Of a DNA stretch of 64,000 bases, positions 45,081 through 54,297 are shown one piece after another. The stretch comes from Clostridium_AM tanneri (GTDB taxonomy: Bacteria; Bacillota; Clostridia; Clostridiales; Clostridiaceae): assembly GCF_033659955.1 (NCBI RefSeq), contig NZ_JARUJP010000002.1, positions 124,001 to 188,000 of the forward strand. The letters run 5' to 3'. Each line of letters begins with the position of its first letter. Within the stretch, counting starts at the first letter, position 1. The position numbers were made by a program, and so were the translations under genes. The notes under the pieces were generated by a model. It was given only the letters and a program-made list of their open reading frames with translations. It was not told where the DNA came from and ran no database searches.

Positions 45081-45097
45081 TTGATATTTTTTATCAG
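45081..45097. promoter_or_regulatory. Candidate activator site 3 (imperfect copy)
   Basis: TTGATAT-N3-TTATCAG has the same geometry with two dyad mismatches, 31 bases (about three helical turns) from site 2 and immediately before the activator RBS. Confidence 0.5.
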
Positions 45098-45110
45098 AAC
45101 GAGGTGAATT

Positions 45111-47120
45111 ATGTATAAAAGTAGTGTAACAGTCCCTATTCCTAATGGAATACATACAAGAATTGCTGCAGTAATAGTTCATAAAGCTACTGAATTAAAA
45201 AATAAATATGGAATAAGTCTCTATATAAGAAACTTATCTGCAAAGGAGCCTTTAGCTATAAGTATGTTAGCTTTAATCTCGCTAAAGATAAGAGAAGGTG
45301 AAATAATTGAAGTTTCCTCAAGAGAAGATTCTTCAAATGCACAAAAAGCTGTGTTGGAACTCTGTGATTTTATAACTAATAGATTGAATACTAACAATTC
45401 AGTTTTATCTAAAATTGATGATATAATCGAAGAGAATACAATAGCCTACGAACAAATTGTTAAAAATATTCCTGTGGGAATACTAGTTATTGATAACAAT
45501 GGCTACATTACGGCAATGAATGATTATTCCTTAAGGATTATAGACAGAGAATCAAAGGAAGTCATAGGTCATCATGTAAAAGAAATCATCCCAACTTCAG
45601 ATCTTCCTAATATAGTATTATCAATGGAACGAAAAGTTGGAGAAACTCAATATATCAATAACCGTCTTGTAATTACTAATAGATCACCTATATTTTCTAA
45701 TAATAAAGTTATTGGTGCTTTAGGCGTGTTTCAAGACATATCGGAGCTTAGTGGCATAAAAGAACTTAACGAGAAATTTAAAAAAATACTAGAAATATCC
45801 CATGATTTAATATGTTTTGTTGACGAAAGAAGAATTATAAGTTATGTAAATCCATCCTATGAAAAGCACTTTCATATTAAAAGTTCTGATATTGTTGGAA
45901 AGGACTTACTAGAAATTTCTCCAACAGGTCTTAGAATGAAGGTTTTTAATACAAAAAAATCTATAGATAACTCAGTTCATCGTAAGGATAACATAAACAT
46001 AATATCTTCAGTTGCTCCTATATTCATTGATAAAACCTTTAAAGGAGTTATTTCTATCTCTAAAACTGTAAACGAGCTAAAGGATCTAGTGAAAAAACTT
46101 GAAACCTCAGAAGAAGAATTAAATTATTATAAAGAAGAATTAAATAGACATACAAAATTAAGTAATTCCTTTTCTTCCATTATAGGTTACAGTAGTTCTC
46201 TTAAAGATTGTACTATTACAGCCCAAAAAGCTTCTCAATCAACATCTACTGTATTAATTAGAGGAGAAAGTGGTACTGGGAAAGAACTTATAGCTAAGGC
46301 TATTCATAATAATAGTGATAGAAAGGATAAAGCTTTTGTTAGGGTAAACTGTGCTGCAATCCCTGAAAACCTGCTTGAAAGTGAATTATTCGGCTATGAA
46401 AAAGGTGCCTTTACTGGTGCTGTAAAGAATAAACCTGGAAAGTTCAATATAGCAAATGGTGGTACTATCTTTCTTGACGAAATAGGCGATATGCCTGTTT
46501 CTATGCAAGTAAAACTCCTAAGGGTTCTACAAGAAAAAGAATTCGAAAGTATCGGTGGACTTGTTACTCAGACTGTTGATGTCAGAGTGATAGCTGCAAC
46601 AAATAGAAATTTAGAGGAAATGATAAAGGAAAATACATTTAGGGAAGACCTTTATTATAGATTAAATGTTATAAACATCATGCTCCCACCATTAAGAAAC
46701 AGAAAAGAAGATATAAACCTTCTGGTAGAACACTTTATAGAAAAAATGAACAATAAATTAGGTAAAAACATTATAGGTATAGATAATAAATCTCTTCTAT
46801 ACCTTCAAGATTACCACTGGCCAGGTAATATCCGAGAACTTGAAAATATTATTGAAAGAGCCATTAATATGTGTGAAGGTGTTAAAATTACTGAAATAGA
46901 TTTGCCTTTCTACATTAAAAATGAAGCTTCATCTAGTGAAAGCCTTATAAATCTTAACAATGGTGAGCTTCAACCTTTAGAACAATATGAAAAAGAAATA
47001 ATAGCTTTAGCTATGAAAAAATATAAAAGCTATAATAAGGCCGGCAAAGCTCTAGGTATTACTCATAGAACTGTATCACTAAAGTGTAAAAAGTATGGTA
47101 TTGATATAAATCAATCTTAA
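45111..47120 (+). CDS. Sigma-54-dependent activator with HPr-like, PAS, AAA+ and Fis-type HTH domains
   Basis: A 669-aa enhancer-binding protein. Residues 1-90 form an HPr-like domain with the phospho-acceptor in IPNGIHTRIAA (His15) and Glu46 (AKEPLAISML) where HPr has the regulatory Ser46. Two PAS domains follow (about 112-218 and 222-325), then the AAA+ domain with Walker A GESGTGKE (385-392), the sigma-54 contact loop GAFTGA (432-437) and GGTIFLDEIGDM, and a C-terminal helix-turn-helix (KAGKALGITHRTVSLKCKKYGI). The divergent ptsI with its -24/-12 promoter is the obvious target. Phosphorylation by enzyme I is inference. RBS GAGGTGAATT. Confidence 0.92.
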   Translation: MYKSSVTVPIPNGIHTRIAAVIVHKATELKNKYGISLYIRNLSAKEPLAISMLALISLKIREGEIIEVSSREDSSNAQKAVLELCDFITNRLNTNNSVLSKIDDIIEENTIAYEQIVKNIPVGILVIDNNGYITAMNDYSLRIIDRESKEVIGHHVKEIIPTSDLPNIVLSMERKVGETQYINNRLVITNRSPIFSNNKVIGALGVFQDISELSGIKELNEKFKKILEISHDLICFVDERRIISYVNPSYEKHFHIKSSDIVGKDLLEISPTGLRMKVFNTKKSIDNSVHRKDNINIISSVAPIFIDKTFKGVISISKTVNELKDLVKKLETSEEELNYYKEELNRHTKLSNSFSSIIGYSSSLKDCTITAQKASQSTSTVLIRGESGTGKELIAKAIHNNSDRKDKAFVRVNCAAIPENLLESELFGYEKGAFTGAVKNKPGKFNIANGGTIFLDEIGDMPVSMQVKLLRVLQEKEFESIGGLVTQTVDVRVIAATNRNLEEMIKENTFREDLYYRLNVINIMLPPLRNRKEDINLLVEHFIEKMNNKLGKNIIGIDNKSLLYLQDYHWPGNIRELENIIERAINMCEGVKITEIDLPFYIKNEASSSESLINLNNGELQPLEQYEKEIIALAMKKYKSYNKAGKALGITHRTVSLKCKKYGIDINQS

Positions 47121-47140
47121 ACTTATCCACATTTCTTATT

Positions 47141-47184
47141 AAAAATAATCCCCATCAGTTAAAAACTAATGGGGATTATTTTTA
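47141..47184. terminator. Bidirectional terminator between the activator and TPR genes
   Basis: A 19-bp stem (47141-47159 with 47165-47183) with one mismatch and a 5-base loop, starting with five A and ending in five T, between convergent genes. Confidence 0.9.
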
Positions 47185-47225
47185 TAAATATTTAATCATG
47201 TATCTATTTAAACAGTATCCATATA

Positions 47226-47978
47226 CTACTTTATCAATTCTTGAAATTCCTTTGAATTTTTAACTGGATTAAAGTCTGTTTCCTCACTAGCTAGTTTCTT
47301 TATTTCTGGAGCCATATCAATGGCAGTTTTTAAGTACTTTACAGTGTTTTCTATATCTCCTCGTCTTCCATATATGCTAGCCTTACCATAGTAGCTCCAT
47401 ATATAATCTTCAACCTCTAAAGCTTTATCATACCACTTTAGCGAATCATCATAGTAACCATAAAGTTCATAAGCTAATGCCTTATTAAATCTTGCATATC
47501 CAAAGTCAGGCCTAATCTCTAATGACTTATCTATGTTTTTCATTCCGTCATTAAAATTGTTGTTATAGCACTGCGCTATACCTTTAATATTATAAGCTTT
47601 GTAAAAACTGCTGTCTTCACCTATCATTTGATCAGCCAATTTTATAGTTTCTTGATATTTTTTTTCACCAAAAGCTTTGTAGCTTTGCTGATACATATCT
47701 TCTAATTTCTTACTTTTTTCTTCTTTAAGTTTTTTTGCCTCATCTGTCTCAGTACTGTCTTTCTTAGGGTCTTCTATAAATGATTCTACATTATTGTTAT
47801 TACTTGATCCGTTATCTATTTTCTCTATTATACTTTTATTACTACTCCTGTTATCTACTGCAGCTTTGTATGCTATCCCCGCTACAATTAAGCTTAAGAC
47901 AAGAAACATTATCATTTTTGTTCTTAATGAAATTCCATCAAATAATTTATTATTTGGCTTATCTCCTTTAAACCTCAT
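47226..47978 (-). CDS. Membrane-anchored TPR protein
   Basis: A 250-aa protein: short cytoplasmic N-terminus, one membrane segment (about 22-38, MIMFLVLSLIVAGIAYKAA), a charged linker (45-90), then three to four TPRs outside (YQETIKLADQMIGED, YNNNFNDGMKNIDKSLEI, YDDSLKWYDKALEVED, RGDIENTVKYLKTAIDMA). No enzymatic motif; function unknown. It follows citG by 115 bases and may be the last gene of the glutamate operon transcript. Confidence 0.75.
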   Translation of the reverse strand: MRFKGDKPNNKLFDGISLRTKMIMFLVLSLIVAGIAYKAAVDNRSSNKSIIEKIDNGSSNNNNVESFIEDPKKDSTETDEAKKLKEEKSKKLEDMYQQSYKAFGEKKYQETIKLADQMIGEDSSFYKAYNIKGIAQCYNNNFNDGMKNIDKSLEIRPDFGYARFNKALAYELYGYYDDSLKWYDKALEVEDYIWSYYGKASIYGRRGDIENTVKYLKTAIDMAPEIKKLASEETDFNPVKNSKEFQELIK

Positions 47979-48093
47979 ATCTTTTTCTCTCCTATATTCT
48001 ATTTATTTAGTATATAGATAATTTTATATGAGATTCTATAGAAAGTAAAACTTAAAAAATATAACTTTATTTTTTCTATGGTAATTCTAAAAG

Positions 48094-48975
48094 TTAAATA
48101 GTTCTTATATAGTCTTCCACCATATGTAGGAATACAGTAATTGCTAATAAGTCTGCACTTCCTCCCGGACTTATGTTTCTCTCTATGAACTCAGCATCTA
48201 AAAGTTGTATAGCCTTTTTTCCTTCTATAGTTTTCATTCCACCTAAGCTTATGATGTCCCTTGCCTTTTTGTGTATATCTTGAAGCACATCTAGCGAATG
48301 TCTATGAAGTATGTTTGTATCTTCACTATATTGCATTATTCCAATTAGAGTATGTACTAACCTATCATTTTTATTCAAGTCACTATTTAATTTATAAAAT
48401 TCTAAAGAAAAGTCAAATATTACAGGAAGCCCTTTTTCTATCTCGCCTCTAATTCCTTTAATACCATGTTCTAAAAACAGCTTTTCTCCATGTGATAAAG
48501 AGTCTTTTAATAAATGTTTCTCTCTTAATATAGGTTCTAGCTCTCTCTCTACAATTCCCTCTGTCATATCTTTTATAATCTGTCTAATATCTAGAAATCT
48601 TTTTTTGTCTCTAATGGCTATACCTACTGCAGCACAGCATATTCCCATAAGAAATAACATTCCCTTATGAGTATTTACTCCCTTGGTTTTTTTGTACATG
48701 TCTCTTTCCGCCATTATACCGATTTTTCTCAGCTGAAAAAATACATCATTAGGGTGATTTTTCTTAAGTCCTTCTTCTACACATAAAATTAAGTACTTTA
48801 TCAATGCAGAAGTGCTATCAATAAAGGTGTAATAATCCATATCCTTATGGGCACCGTTAGATATACATGAAACAAGCCCTGGTGACGGGTAACAAGCTAC
48901 CTCATACATCATGGCCTTAACTGCTAAGCTACCAATATCAAAGGATATATCATTTATAGTATATCTATTATCCAT
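48094..48975 (-). CDS. citG: Triphosphoribosyl-dephospho-CoA synthase
   Basis: Makes 2'-(5''-triphosphoribosyl)-3'-dephospho-CoA, the precursor of the citrate or citramalate lyase prosthetic group. A 293-aa CitG family protein: MMYEVACYPSPGLVSCIS, GVNTHKGMLFLMGI, FLEHGIKGIRGEIEKG and SPGGSADLLAITVFLHMVE. ATG at 48975 has GGAG 6 bases upstream; the frame opens at a TTG four codons earlier. It ends the cit section of the glutamate operon. Confidence 0.93.
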   Translation of the reverse strand: MDNRYTINDISFDIGSLAVKAMMYEVACYPSPGLVSCISNGAHKDMDYYTFIDSTSALIKYLILCVEEGLKKNHPNDVFFQLRKIGIMAERDMYKKTKGVNTHKGMLFLMGICCAAVGIAIRDKKRFLDIRQIIKDMTEGIVERELEPILREKHLLKDSLSHGEKLFLEHGIKGIRGEIEKGLPVIFDFSLEFYKLNSDLNKNDRLVHTLIGIMQYSEDTNILHRHSLDVLQDIHKKARDIISLGGMKTIEGKKAIQLLDAEFIERNISPGGSADLLAITVFLHMVEDYIRTI

Positions 48976-49050
48976 ATGTTTCTCCAAAATTATATTTTAA
49001 TATTTATATCTATCATACCTTAAAATCCATCATACACATTATCTATATTT

Positions 49051-49677
49051 TTATAGAATAGATAAATCACAAAATTGTTGATATTTTAACCTCATAAAGT
49101 TTTCAATTTCATCAATACTGTGTTTTCTTGACCTGACACAGTTCTGCGCTGGGCTGCAACAAAGATAGCACTTTCTTTCAGATATTCCCAATTCTCTTCT
49201 GCTCAAGCTATTCCCATTTTCATCATATACATCTATATCAACACATCTTCCTAAAAGATGATTTTCTTCTATTTCTACAGTCTTGTTTTTTGCATTATTA
49301 CAGCTTTCATTAAGGACCATAGTTACTATTGGTCCCTCTGCAGTTATTTCAAAATTCTTATACAAAATAAAATTTTTAAACACAGCAATAATTAAAGCAC
49401 TAATTTCTTTTAATATACCAAAAGATATATAATTGTTTTTATTCGTTCCTGGATAATTAACCCTAATCACAATCAAAGTACCCTTATATTTCCCAATTAG
49501 CGATTGCTGCCTATATACTCTTTCTTCTCTTTCTGATAATATATCTTCCGGACTATATTTTCTTATATAGCGAATATCTATTCTTTTATCCAATTCATCT
49601 TCTTCTGTACAAAGCTTACATATAGCTTCTGTTAACCCTAGTTCTTCTTCATTAAAAATTACTACATCTTCTTTCAT
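49051..49677 (-). CDS. citX: Apo-citrate lyase phosphoribosyl-dephospho-CoA transferase
   Basis: Attaches the prosthetic group to the acyl carrier subunit CitD. A 208-aa protein: ILSEREERVYRQQSLIG and IVIRVNYPG in the first half, and the family's LLGRCVDIDVYDENGNSLSR and ERKCYLCCSPAQNC in the second. No strong RBS precedes the ATG; the gene starts 4 bases after citC, so translational coupling is likely. Confidence 0.9.
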   Translation of the reverse strand: MKEDVVIFNEEELGLTEAICKLCTEEDELDKRIDIRYIRKYSPEDILSEREERVYRQQSLIGKYKGTLIVIRVNYPGTNKNNYISFGILKEISALIIAVFKNFILYKNFEITAEGPIVTMVLNESCNNAKNKTVEIEENHLLGRCVDIDVYDENGNSLSRRELGISERKCYLCCSPAQNCVRSRKHSIDEIENFMRLKYQQFCDLSIL

Positions 49678-49681
49678 AAAC

Positions 49682-50728
49682 TTAATGAGGAGAATTACTA
49701 ATCTTTATTCTCTCACTTATCTCCTTTCCTAATTGGGAGTTTAAGAAATTCCAGGTTACCTCAGGAACTAATTCTCTAACCTTATCCATTTTATTGTTTC
49801 TTATAAGCTCCCTTACCTTTGAGGCACTTATAAATTCTTCATCGTTCTTTTTTCTTTTTAATTCTATAACTTCTACACCATACTTAGGCATTATATCCTT
49901 TAAGGTCTGGTTATAGGAATTAGTTACATTGCAATATGGCTCTTCACCTACAAACCTCTTATCTATATTAAATCTACTACAGAAATACTTTCCAAAAATG
50001 TTGCAATCCACATTTTGATAGGCTCTCATTCTATCATCTTCTTTTCTTATGAAATAATTAGGGAAAGTGGCAGAGGATATAATATACTCTCCTCCTGGTA
50101 CTACAGTAACATTTGTCAAATCCTTTACTCCTTCTTTCACAATAGAATACCTATGCTTAAATGGAAATATTGATCTGTCTTCCTCTACAATGAATACCAA
50201 TACTTCTTCACATCTCTTGGCAGCCTCTTCTATTATATATCTATGTCCCTTGGTAAAAGGATTGCAATTCATAACTAAAGCTCCTTTTAAGCTCTGTGGA
50301 TTTATGCTATATCTATCTATCATTTTATTTAAGGACTTATTTATATCGTAAATGCCATATTCTAGAAGGGCAGCTTCCTCTACTTCATATATCAATTTAA
50401 AATTTAAAGCTGTAAATATTTTTATTTTATCAGGTTTTGTAAAGACAAAGTTATGATATATTCCTTCTTCAAAGGCTTTATCAATAAGATGGGAAATAAG
50501 AGAAGAAGTCACATTTTCTCCTCTTAAGTCTTCCGATATAGCAAAACATTTGAAAATATTCTTTTCCTTAGAACAGGTAGCCTTAATAGTTTCATTCCCA
50601 TCTCTTAAAACCACAGTATAATCCACATCTTTGTCTAAAGTTAACTGGAACTGTTCTAGGAATCTGTACACCTCATTTTTTTCTTTTTCATTTTTTAAAT
50701 TTATACTTTGAAGTTTAAAATCGTACAT
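49682..50728 (-). CDS. citC: [Citrate/citramalate (pro-3S)-lyase] ligase
   Basis: Acetylates the thiol of the CitD prosthetic group using acetate and ATP, which activates the lyase. A 348-aa protein with an N-terminal GNAT-like domain (about 1-135) and a nucleotidyltransferase domain beginning GALVMNCNPFTKGHRYIIEEA, with the SASKVRELI end motif. RBS AAAAGGAG. It sits between the lyase structural genes and citX. Confidence 0.94.
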   Translation of the reverse strand: MYDFKLQSINLKNEKEKNEVYRFLEQFQLTLDKDVDYTVVLRDGNETIKATCSKEKNIFKCFAISEDLRGENVTSSLISHLIDKAFEEGIYHNFVFTKPDKIKIFTALNFKLIYEVEEAALLEYGIYDINKSLNKMIDRYSINPQSLKGALVMNCNPFTKGHRYIIEEAAKRCEEVLVFIVEEDRSIFPFKHRYSIVKEGVKDLTNVTVVPGGEYIISSATFPNYFIRKEDDRMRAYQNVDCNIFGKYFCSRFNIDKRFVGEEPYCNVTNSYNQTLKDIMPKYGVEVIELKRKKNDEEFISASKVRELIRNNKMDKVRELVPEVTWNFLNSQLGKEISERIKISNSPH

Positions 50729-50818
50729 TATAATAGCTCCTTTTGATTAGATTATATGTTGTTTACAGCTAACCTGTATGCGAAAGTTAATATAAGGCTA
50801 AACTATATCTCAAATCTT

Positions 50819-52360
50819 TTATTCTAATGGCTTTTTCACCACATCAATTACAGTTCCATCTCTATATTCAACTACAGCCACAATTTCCTCTGAAGTTTGT
50901 ATCTCCTCTGGTTTCCCTGTCATGGTTTCTGCTAATTGTTTTAAATCTTCTATAGTCATAACTGGCAGATTTGTTTTCTTTAGCTCTTCTATTAGATCCT
51001 CTCTTGCAGGATTTACAGCTATGCCTCTTTCAGTAACAACTACATCTATACTTTCTCCCGGTGTTGTTACCGTGGTTACTCTATCTTTTATAATTGGAAG
51101 TCTTCCCTTTATTAAATTTGTAACAACTATTGAAAGCTTTGATCCTGCTGCTGTATCACTATGTCCTCCTGAACCGCCCATTATTACTCCACTAGAGCCT
51201 GTAGTTACATTTACATTAAAGTCTGTATCTATTTCTGTAGCTCCTAGTATCATAACATCTAGATTGTTTACTACTGCTCCCTTGTTATGAGGATTTCCAT
51301 ACATAGATCCAGACATACCTTGATGTTTAGGATTATTTCTATAGGATTCAACTGCTTTTAAATCAAAGCATTGAACATCGAACAGGCTTCTAAATAATCC
51401 TTCCTCTAACATATCTACTATGTATCCAGTTATTCCACCTGCTGCAAAACTTCCTACAACATCTTTCTTCTTCATTATTTCTTTCAATTCTACAGCTACT
51501 GCAAGGGAGGTTCCTCCCGCTCCTGTTTGAAAAGACATTCCATCCTTTACTAAGCCAGAAGCTTCTATAACCTTAGCTGCCATCTTAGCAATTTTAAGTC
51601 CTACAGGGTCCTTTGTTACCTTTGTAGTACCAGATACAATTCCAGCTGGATTTCCTATGGAATCTACTTTTACTACGTAATCTACATAAATCTGGCTTAT
51701 TTCTATCGGTGACGCAGGATATGGTACTAAGTTATCTGTAATCGCTACTACCTTATCTGCATACTCTGCGTCTGATACTGCATAACCTAGTGATCCACAA
51801 GCAGCATCTCCATAAACTCCATTTATGTTTCCATATGTATCTGCTGTTGGTGCCCCTATAAATGCAACATCTATATGTAAGTCTCCACTCTCTATGGCTC
51901 TTGGTCTTCCTCCATGAGTCATCATAACTGCTGGATTTTTAAGTTCTCCTCTTGATACAGCTTCTGCAACAGGTCCAGAAATGTAGTTTGCTATTATTCC
52001 AGTAACTACGCCATTTTTAATATGCTCTACTAAAGGCTCATGTACTGGAAAGATGGAGCTTGCAGCTATTTTTATATCTTTAATTCCTCTTTTTGAAATT
52101 GCATACACTACATTGTTAAGTACGAAATCACCGTTTCTTAGGTGATGATGAAAAGATATAGTCATTCCATCCTTTAATTCTAATCTATCTAAAGCTTCAT
52201 CAATACTGTTAAGAACTTTTTCTTCTCCAGGCTTCACAGTACTTACTTTAACTCCAACCTTTTCTTTCACTCCATAATTTGAAAAGGCTCCTTCAAAATG
52301 TTTAACACTTCCATAACCCTCTATATAATCAGGAATATCTCTTCCTAGTATATTTTTCAT
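50819..52360 (-). CDS. citF: Citramalate/citrate lyase alpha subunit (acyl-ACP transferase)
   Basis: Exchanges acetyl-ACP for citramalyl-ACP (or citryl-ACP). The 513-aa CitF family protein shows MTISFHHHLRNGDFVLN, GGRPRAIESGDLHIDVAFIG, GSLGYAVSDAEYADKVV and GSGGHSDTAAGSKLSI. In this operon the substrate is expected to be (S)-citramalate, made by mesaconase, giving acetate and pyruvate. RBS GTGAGGGA. Confidence 0.94.
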   Translation of the reverse strand: MKNILGRDIPDYIEGYGSVKHFEGAFSNYGVKEKVGVKVSTVKPGEEKVLNSIDEALDRLELKDGMTISFHHHLRNGDFVLNNVVYAISKRGIKDIKIAASSIFPVHEPLVEHIKNGVVTGIIANYISGPVAEAVSRGELKNPAVMMTHGGRPRAIESGDLHIDVAFIGAPTADTYGNINGVYGDAACGSLGYAVSDAEYADKVVAITDNLVPYPASPIEISQIYVDYVVKVDSIGNPAGIVSGTTKVTKDPVGLKIAKMAAKVIEASGLVKDGMSFQTGAGGTSLAVAVELKEIMKKKDVVGSFAAGGITGYIVDMLEEGLFRSLFDVQCFDLKAVESYRNNPKHQGMSGSMYGNPHNKGAVVNNLDVMILGATEIDTDFNVNVTTGSSGVIMGGSGGHSDTAAGSKLSIVVTNLIKGRLPIIKDRVTTVTTPGESIDVVVTERGIAVNPAREDLIEELKKTNLPVMTIEDLKQLAETMTGKPEEIQTSEEIVAVVEYRDGTVIDVVKKPLE

Positions 52361-52388
52361 TTTAATCCCTCACTTTTTAATCGTATGC

Positions 52389-53261
52389 TTATATAAGGCC
52401 TAATACCTTAGCTAGTTCTACTGTTGTTATTGCTCTATTTATAATAGGTGCGTCTACCATTTTTCCGTCTAATGAAAATACGCCTAAGCCCTTTTCCTTT
52501 GCCTCATCCCTAGCCTGTAGTATCCTAAGTGCATGATTAATTTCCTGTTCTGTTGGTGCAAGCACAGAATGTATAGTATCAATCTGTCTAGGATTAATGG
52601 CTGCCTTACCTGTAAATCCTAAACTTTTAGCCTTTAACGTATCTTTTGAAAGACCTTCATAATCATTTGTATCGGTGAAAGGTGTATCTATTGCATGAAC
52701 TCTAGCAGCCCTACATGCTGTGGATACTCTATTTCTAGCATAGAAAATTTCTTCTCCTTCTTTAGTTCTCTTAATTCCAAAGTCAGAGGTCAAATCTTCC
52801 CCTCCTAGAAGTACTGCAACTACTCTTTTTGAAGAATTTATTATACTATAAACATTTTCTAATCCATAAGCAGTTTCAACAATTGGTATGAGCTTAATGC
52901 TGCTCTTTTCAAATCCTTCTTCGCTCTCTATCCTGTCTAGCATCTTATCTATTTGCTGGAGTTGTTCTTCTGTAGCTTTTGGAATCATTAAACTATCTGG
53001 TTTAACTCTAGCTATAACATCTATATCCTTAATACCATATTCTGTGTCAAGAGGGTTAACTCTTACAACCAATTCTACTTGAGAATAGTCTATAAATTTT
53101 ATAGCCTCTCTAACCAATATTCTTGCACTATCTTTTTCAGTTAAACTTACTGCATCTTCTAAGTCAAGTATTACTGAATCTGCTCCAAGTATTGGTGCAT
53201 TCTGAAGCATTCCTGGATTATTTCCAGGCATAAAAAGCATTGTTCTTCTTAATGTTTTCAT
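52389..53261 (-). CDS. citE: Citramalate/citrate lyase beta subunit (acyl-ACP lyase)
   Basis: Cleaves citramalyl-ACP to pyruvate and acetyl-ACP. A 290-aa HpcH/HpaI-type barrel: RRTMLFMPGNNPGMLQNAP, ADSVILDLEDAVSLTEKD, LIPIVETAYGLENVYSI, LGGEDLTSDFG and GFTGKAAINPRQID. ATG at 53261 is preferred, with AAGGGG 8 bases upstream; an ATG two codons earlier is too close to it. Confidence 0.94.
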   Translation of the reverse strand: MKTLRRTMLFMPGNNPGMLQNAPILGADSVILDLEDAVSLTEKDSARILVREAIKFIDYSQVELVVRVNPLDTEYGIKDIDVIARVKPDSLMIPKATEEQLQQIDKMLDRIESEEGFEKSSIKLIPIVETAYGLENVYSIINSSKRVVAVLLGGEDLTSDFGIKRTKEGEEIFYARNRVSTACRAARVHAIDTPFTDTNDYEGLSKDTLKAKSLGFTGKAAINPRQIDTIHSVLAPTEQEINHALRILQARDEAKEKGLGVFSLDGKMVDAPIINRAITTVELAKVLGLI

Positions 53262-53356
53262 ATTCATTTCCCCTTCTTAGTGAAAATTAAATGTAGTTTT
53301 ACGGAGATATTTATAAATATATACCTTTACCTTAATATAGTAAGTTTATTTTAAAA

Positions 53357-53623
53357 TTACTCCACTGCTCTCTCTACAGCAGTTTGTACTCTAGCTCTTA
53401 TTGTGTAGTCTAAAGCTCCCTTATCCTGAGCTTTTATAACTACATCTTCTAGACCTAATTCATCTATTTTATTTAATATTACTGACTTTATTTGATTGCC
53501 AAATTGCTTCATAACTATGCTTTCTAGCTCCAATTCTATTCCACTGTTCTCATTTGGCATAATCATTATTAATATATCATTTGATTCAAGGGTTCCAGCC
53601 TTTGCTACCTTATTTATTTTCAT
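53357..53623 (-). CDS. citD: Citramalate/citrate lyase acyl carrier protein (gamma subunit)
   Basis: An 88-aa carrier: KINKVAKAGTLESNDILI places Ser14, the attachment residue for the phosphoribosyl-dephospho-CoA group, exactly as in the family. ATG at 53623 has AGGAGG 6 bases upstream; the frame is open for 30 more codons that overlap the upstream gene and look non-coding. Confidence 0.94.
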   Translation of the reverse strand: MKINKVAKAGTLESNDILIMIMPNENSGIELELESIVMKQFGNQIKSVILNKIDELGLEDVVIKAQDKGALDYTIRARVQTAVERAVE

Positions 53624-53657
53624 CTTAATCCTCCTGACATTAAAAGCAAAATAGTGA

Positions 53658-54215
53658 CTATTTAGTTGATTTAAGATATTCCCTCTGTCCTTGTTCATAC
53701 AGATTGTTTCCATCGGAATCTATTACCACAACCACCGGTAGGTCTTCTACCTCAAGTTTTCTTATTGCCTCAGAACCTAAATCCTCATAGGCAATAATTT
53801 CAGCTTTTTTAATAGACTTACCCATTAGCGCTGCAGCTCCACCTATGGCTGCAAAATAAACTGCTTTATTCTTTACCATTGAATCTACTACTTCTTTTGA
53901 TCTTAATCCTTTTCCAATCATACCTCTTAATCCAATATCTAGAAGTCGTGGTGTATATGAATCCATTCTATAACTTGTCGTTGGACCTGCTGAACCTATT
54001 GGTTGACCTGGTTTTGCCGGAGATGGTCCTACATAGTATATAATTTCATCTTTAATGTTTAAGGGTAAACTTTCTCCCTTATCTAAAAGTTCTACGAGCC
54101 TCTTATGAGCTGCATCTCTAGCAGTATATATGGTTCCTGAAATTAAAACACTATCCCCAGCTTTTAAATCTTTAACTTTATCCTCAGTTAAAGGAGTAGT
54201 TATTCTTTTTTCCAT
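53658..54215 (-). CDS. Mesaconase (class I fumarase-type hydratase), beta subunit
   Basis: A 185-aa protein of the fumarase C-terminal domain family: VLISGTIYTARDAAHKRL, YYVGPSPAKPGQPIGSAGPTT, AIGGAAALMGKSIKK and EDLGSEAIRKLEVEDLPV. With the alpha subunit it makes a [4Fe-4S] hydratase. In this operon it should hydrate mesaconate to (S)-citramalate; a fumarase or tartrate dehydratase would look alike. ATG at 54215 has GGAGG 8 bases upstream. Confidence 0.9.
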   Translation of the reverse strand: MEKRITTPLTEDKVKDLKAGDSVLISGTIYTARDAAHKRLVELLDKGESLPLNIKDEIIYYVGPSPAKPGQPIGSAGPTTSYRMDSYTPRLLDIGLRGMIGKGLRSKEVVDSMVKNKAVYFAAIGGAAALMGKSIKKAEIIAYEDLGSEAIRKLEVEDLPVVVVIDSDGNNLYEQGQREYLKSTK

Positions 54216-54234
54216 ACTATCTTCCTCCACAATT

Positions 54235-54297
54235 CTTAGTTAAGAGTTATAACTATATTATAGTTTTTTCTTCTAACTTCTAACTGTTATAGTTCTA
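54235..54297. repeat. Degenerate inverted repeat between the mesaconase subunit genes
   Basis: AGTTAAGAGTTA near the left end and TAACTTCTAACT near the right are imperfect inverted copies, with ATAACTAT/ATAGTT inside. The right end runs over the alpha-subunit stop. It resembles the better-preserved element at 11647-11730, but relationship is uncertain. Confidence 0.3.

Noticed and set aside
50819..53623. True citrate lyase for citrate fermentation
   Set aside because: The subunits alone cannot distinguish it, but no citrate carrier or oxaloacetate decarboxylase is present and the block lies directly after mesaconase, so citramalate is the better substrate.
53624..53713. Longer citD reading frame
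   Set aside because: The extra 30 codons overlap the mesaconase beta gene; the ATG at 53623 has AGGAGG and puts the prosthetic-group Ser at position 14.
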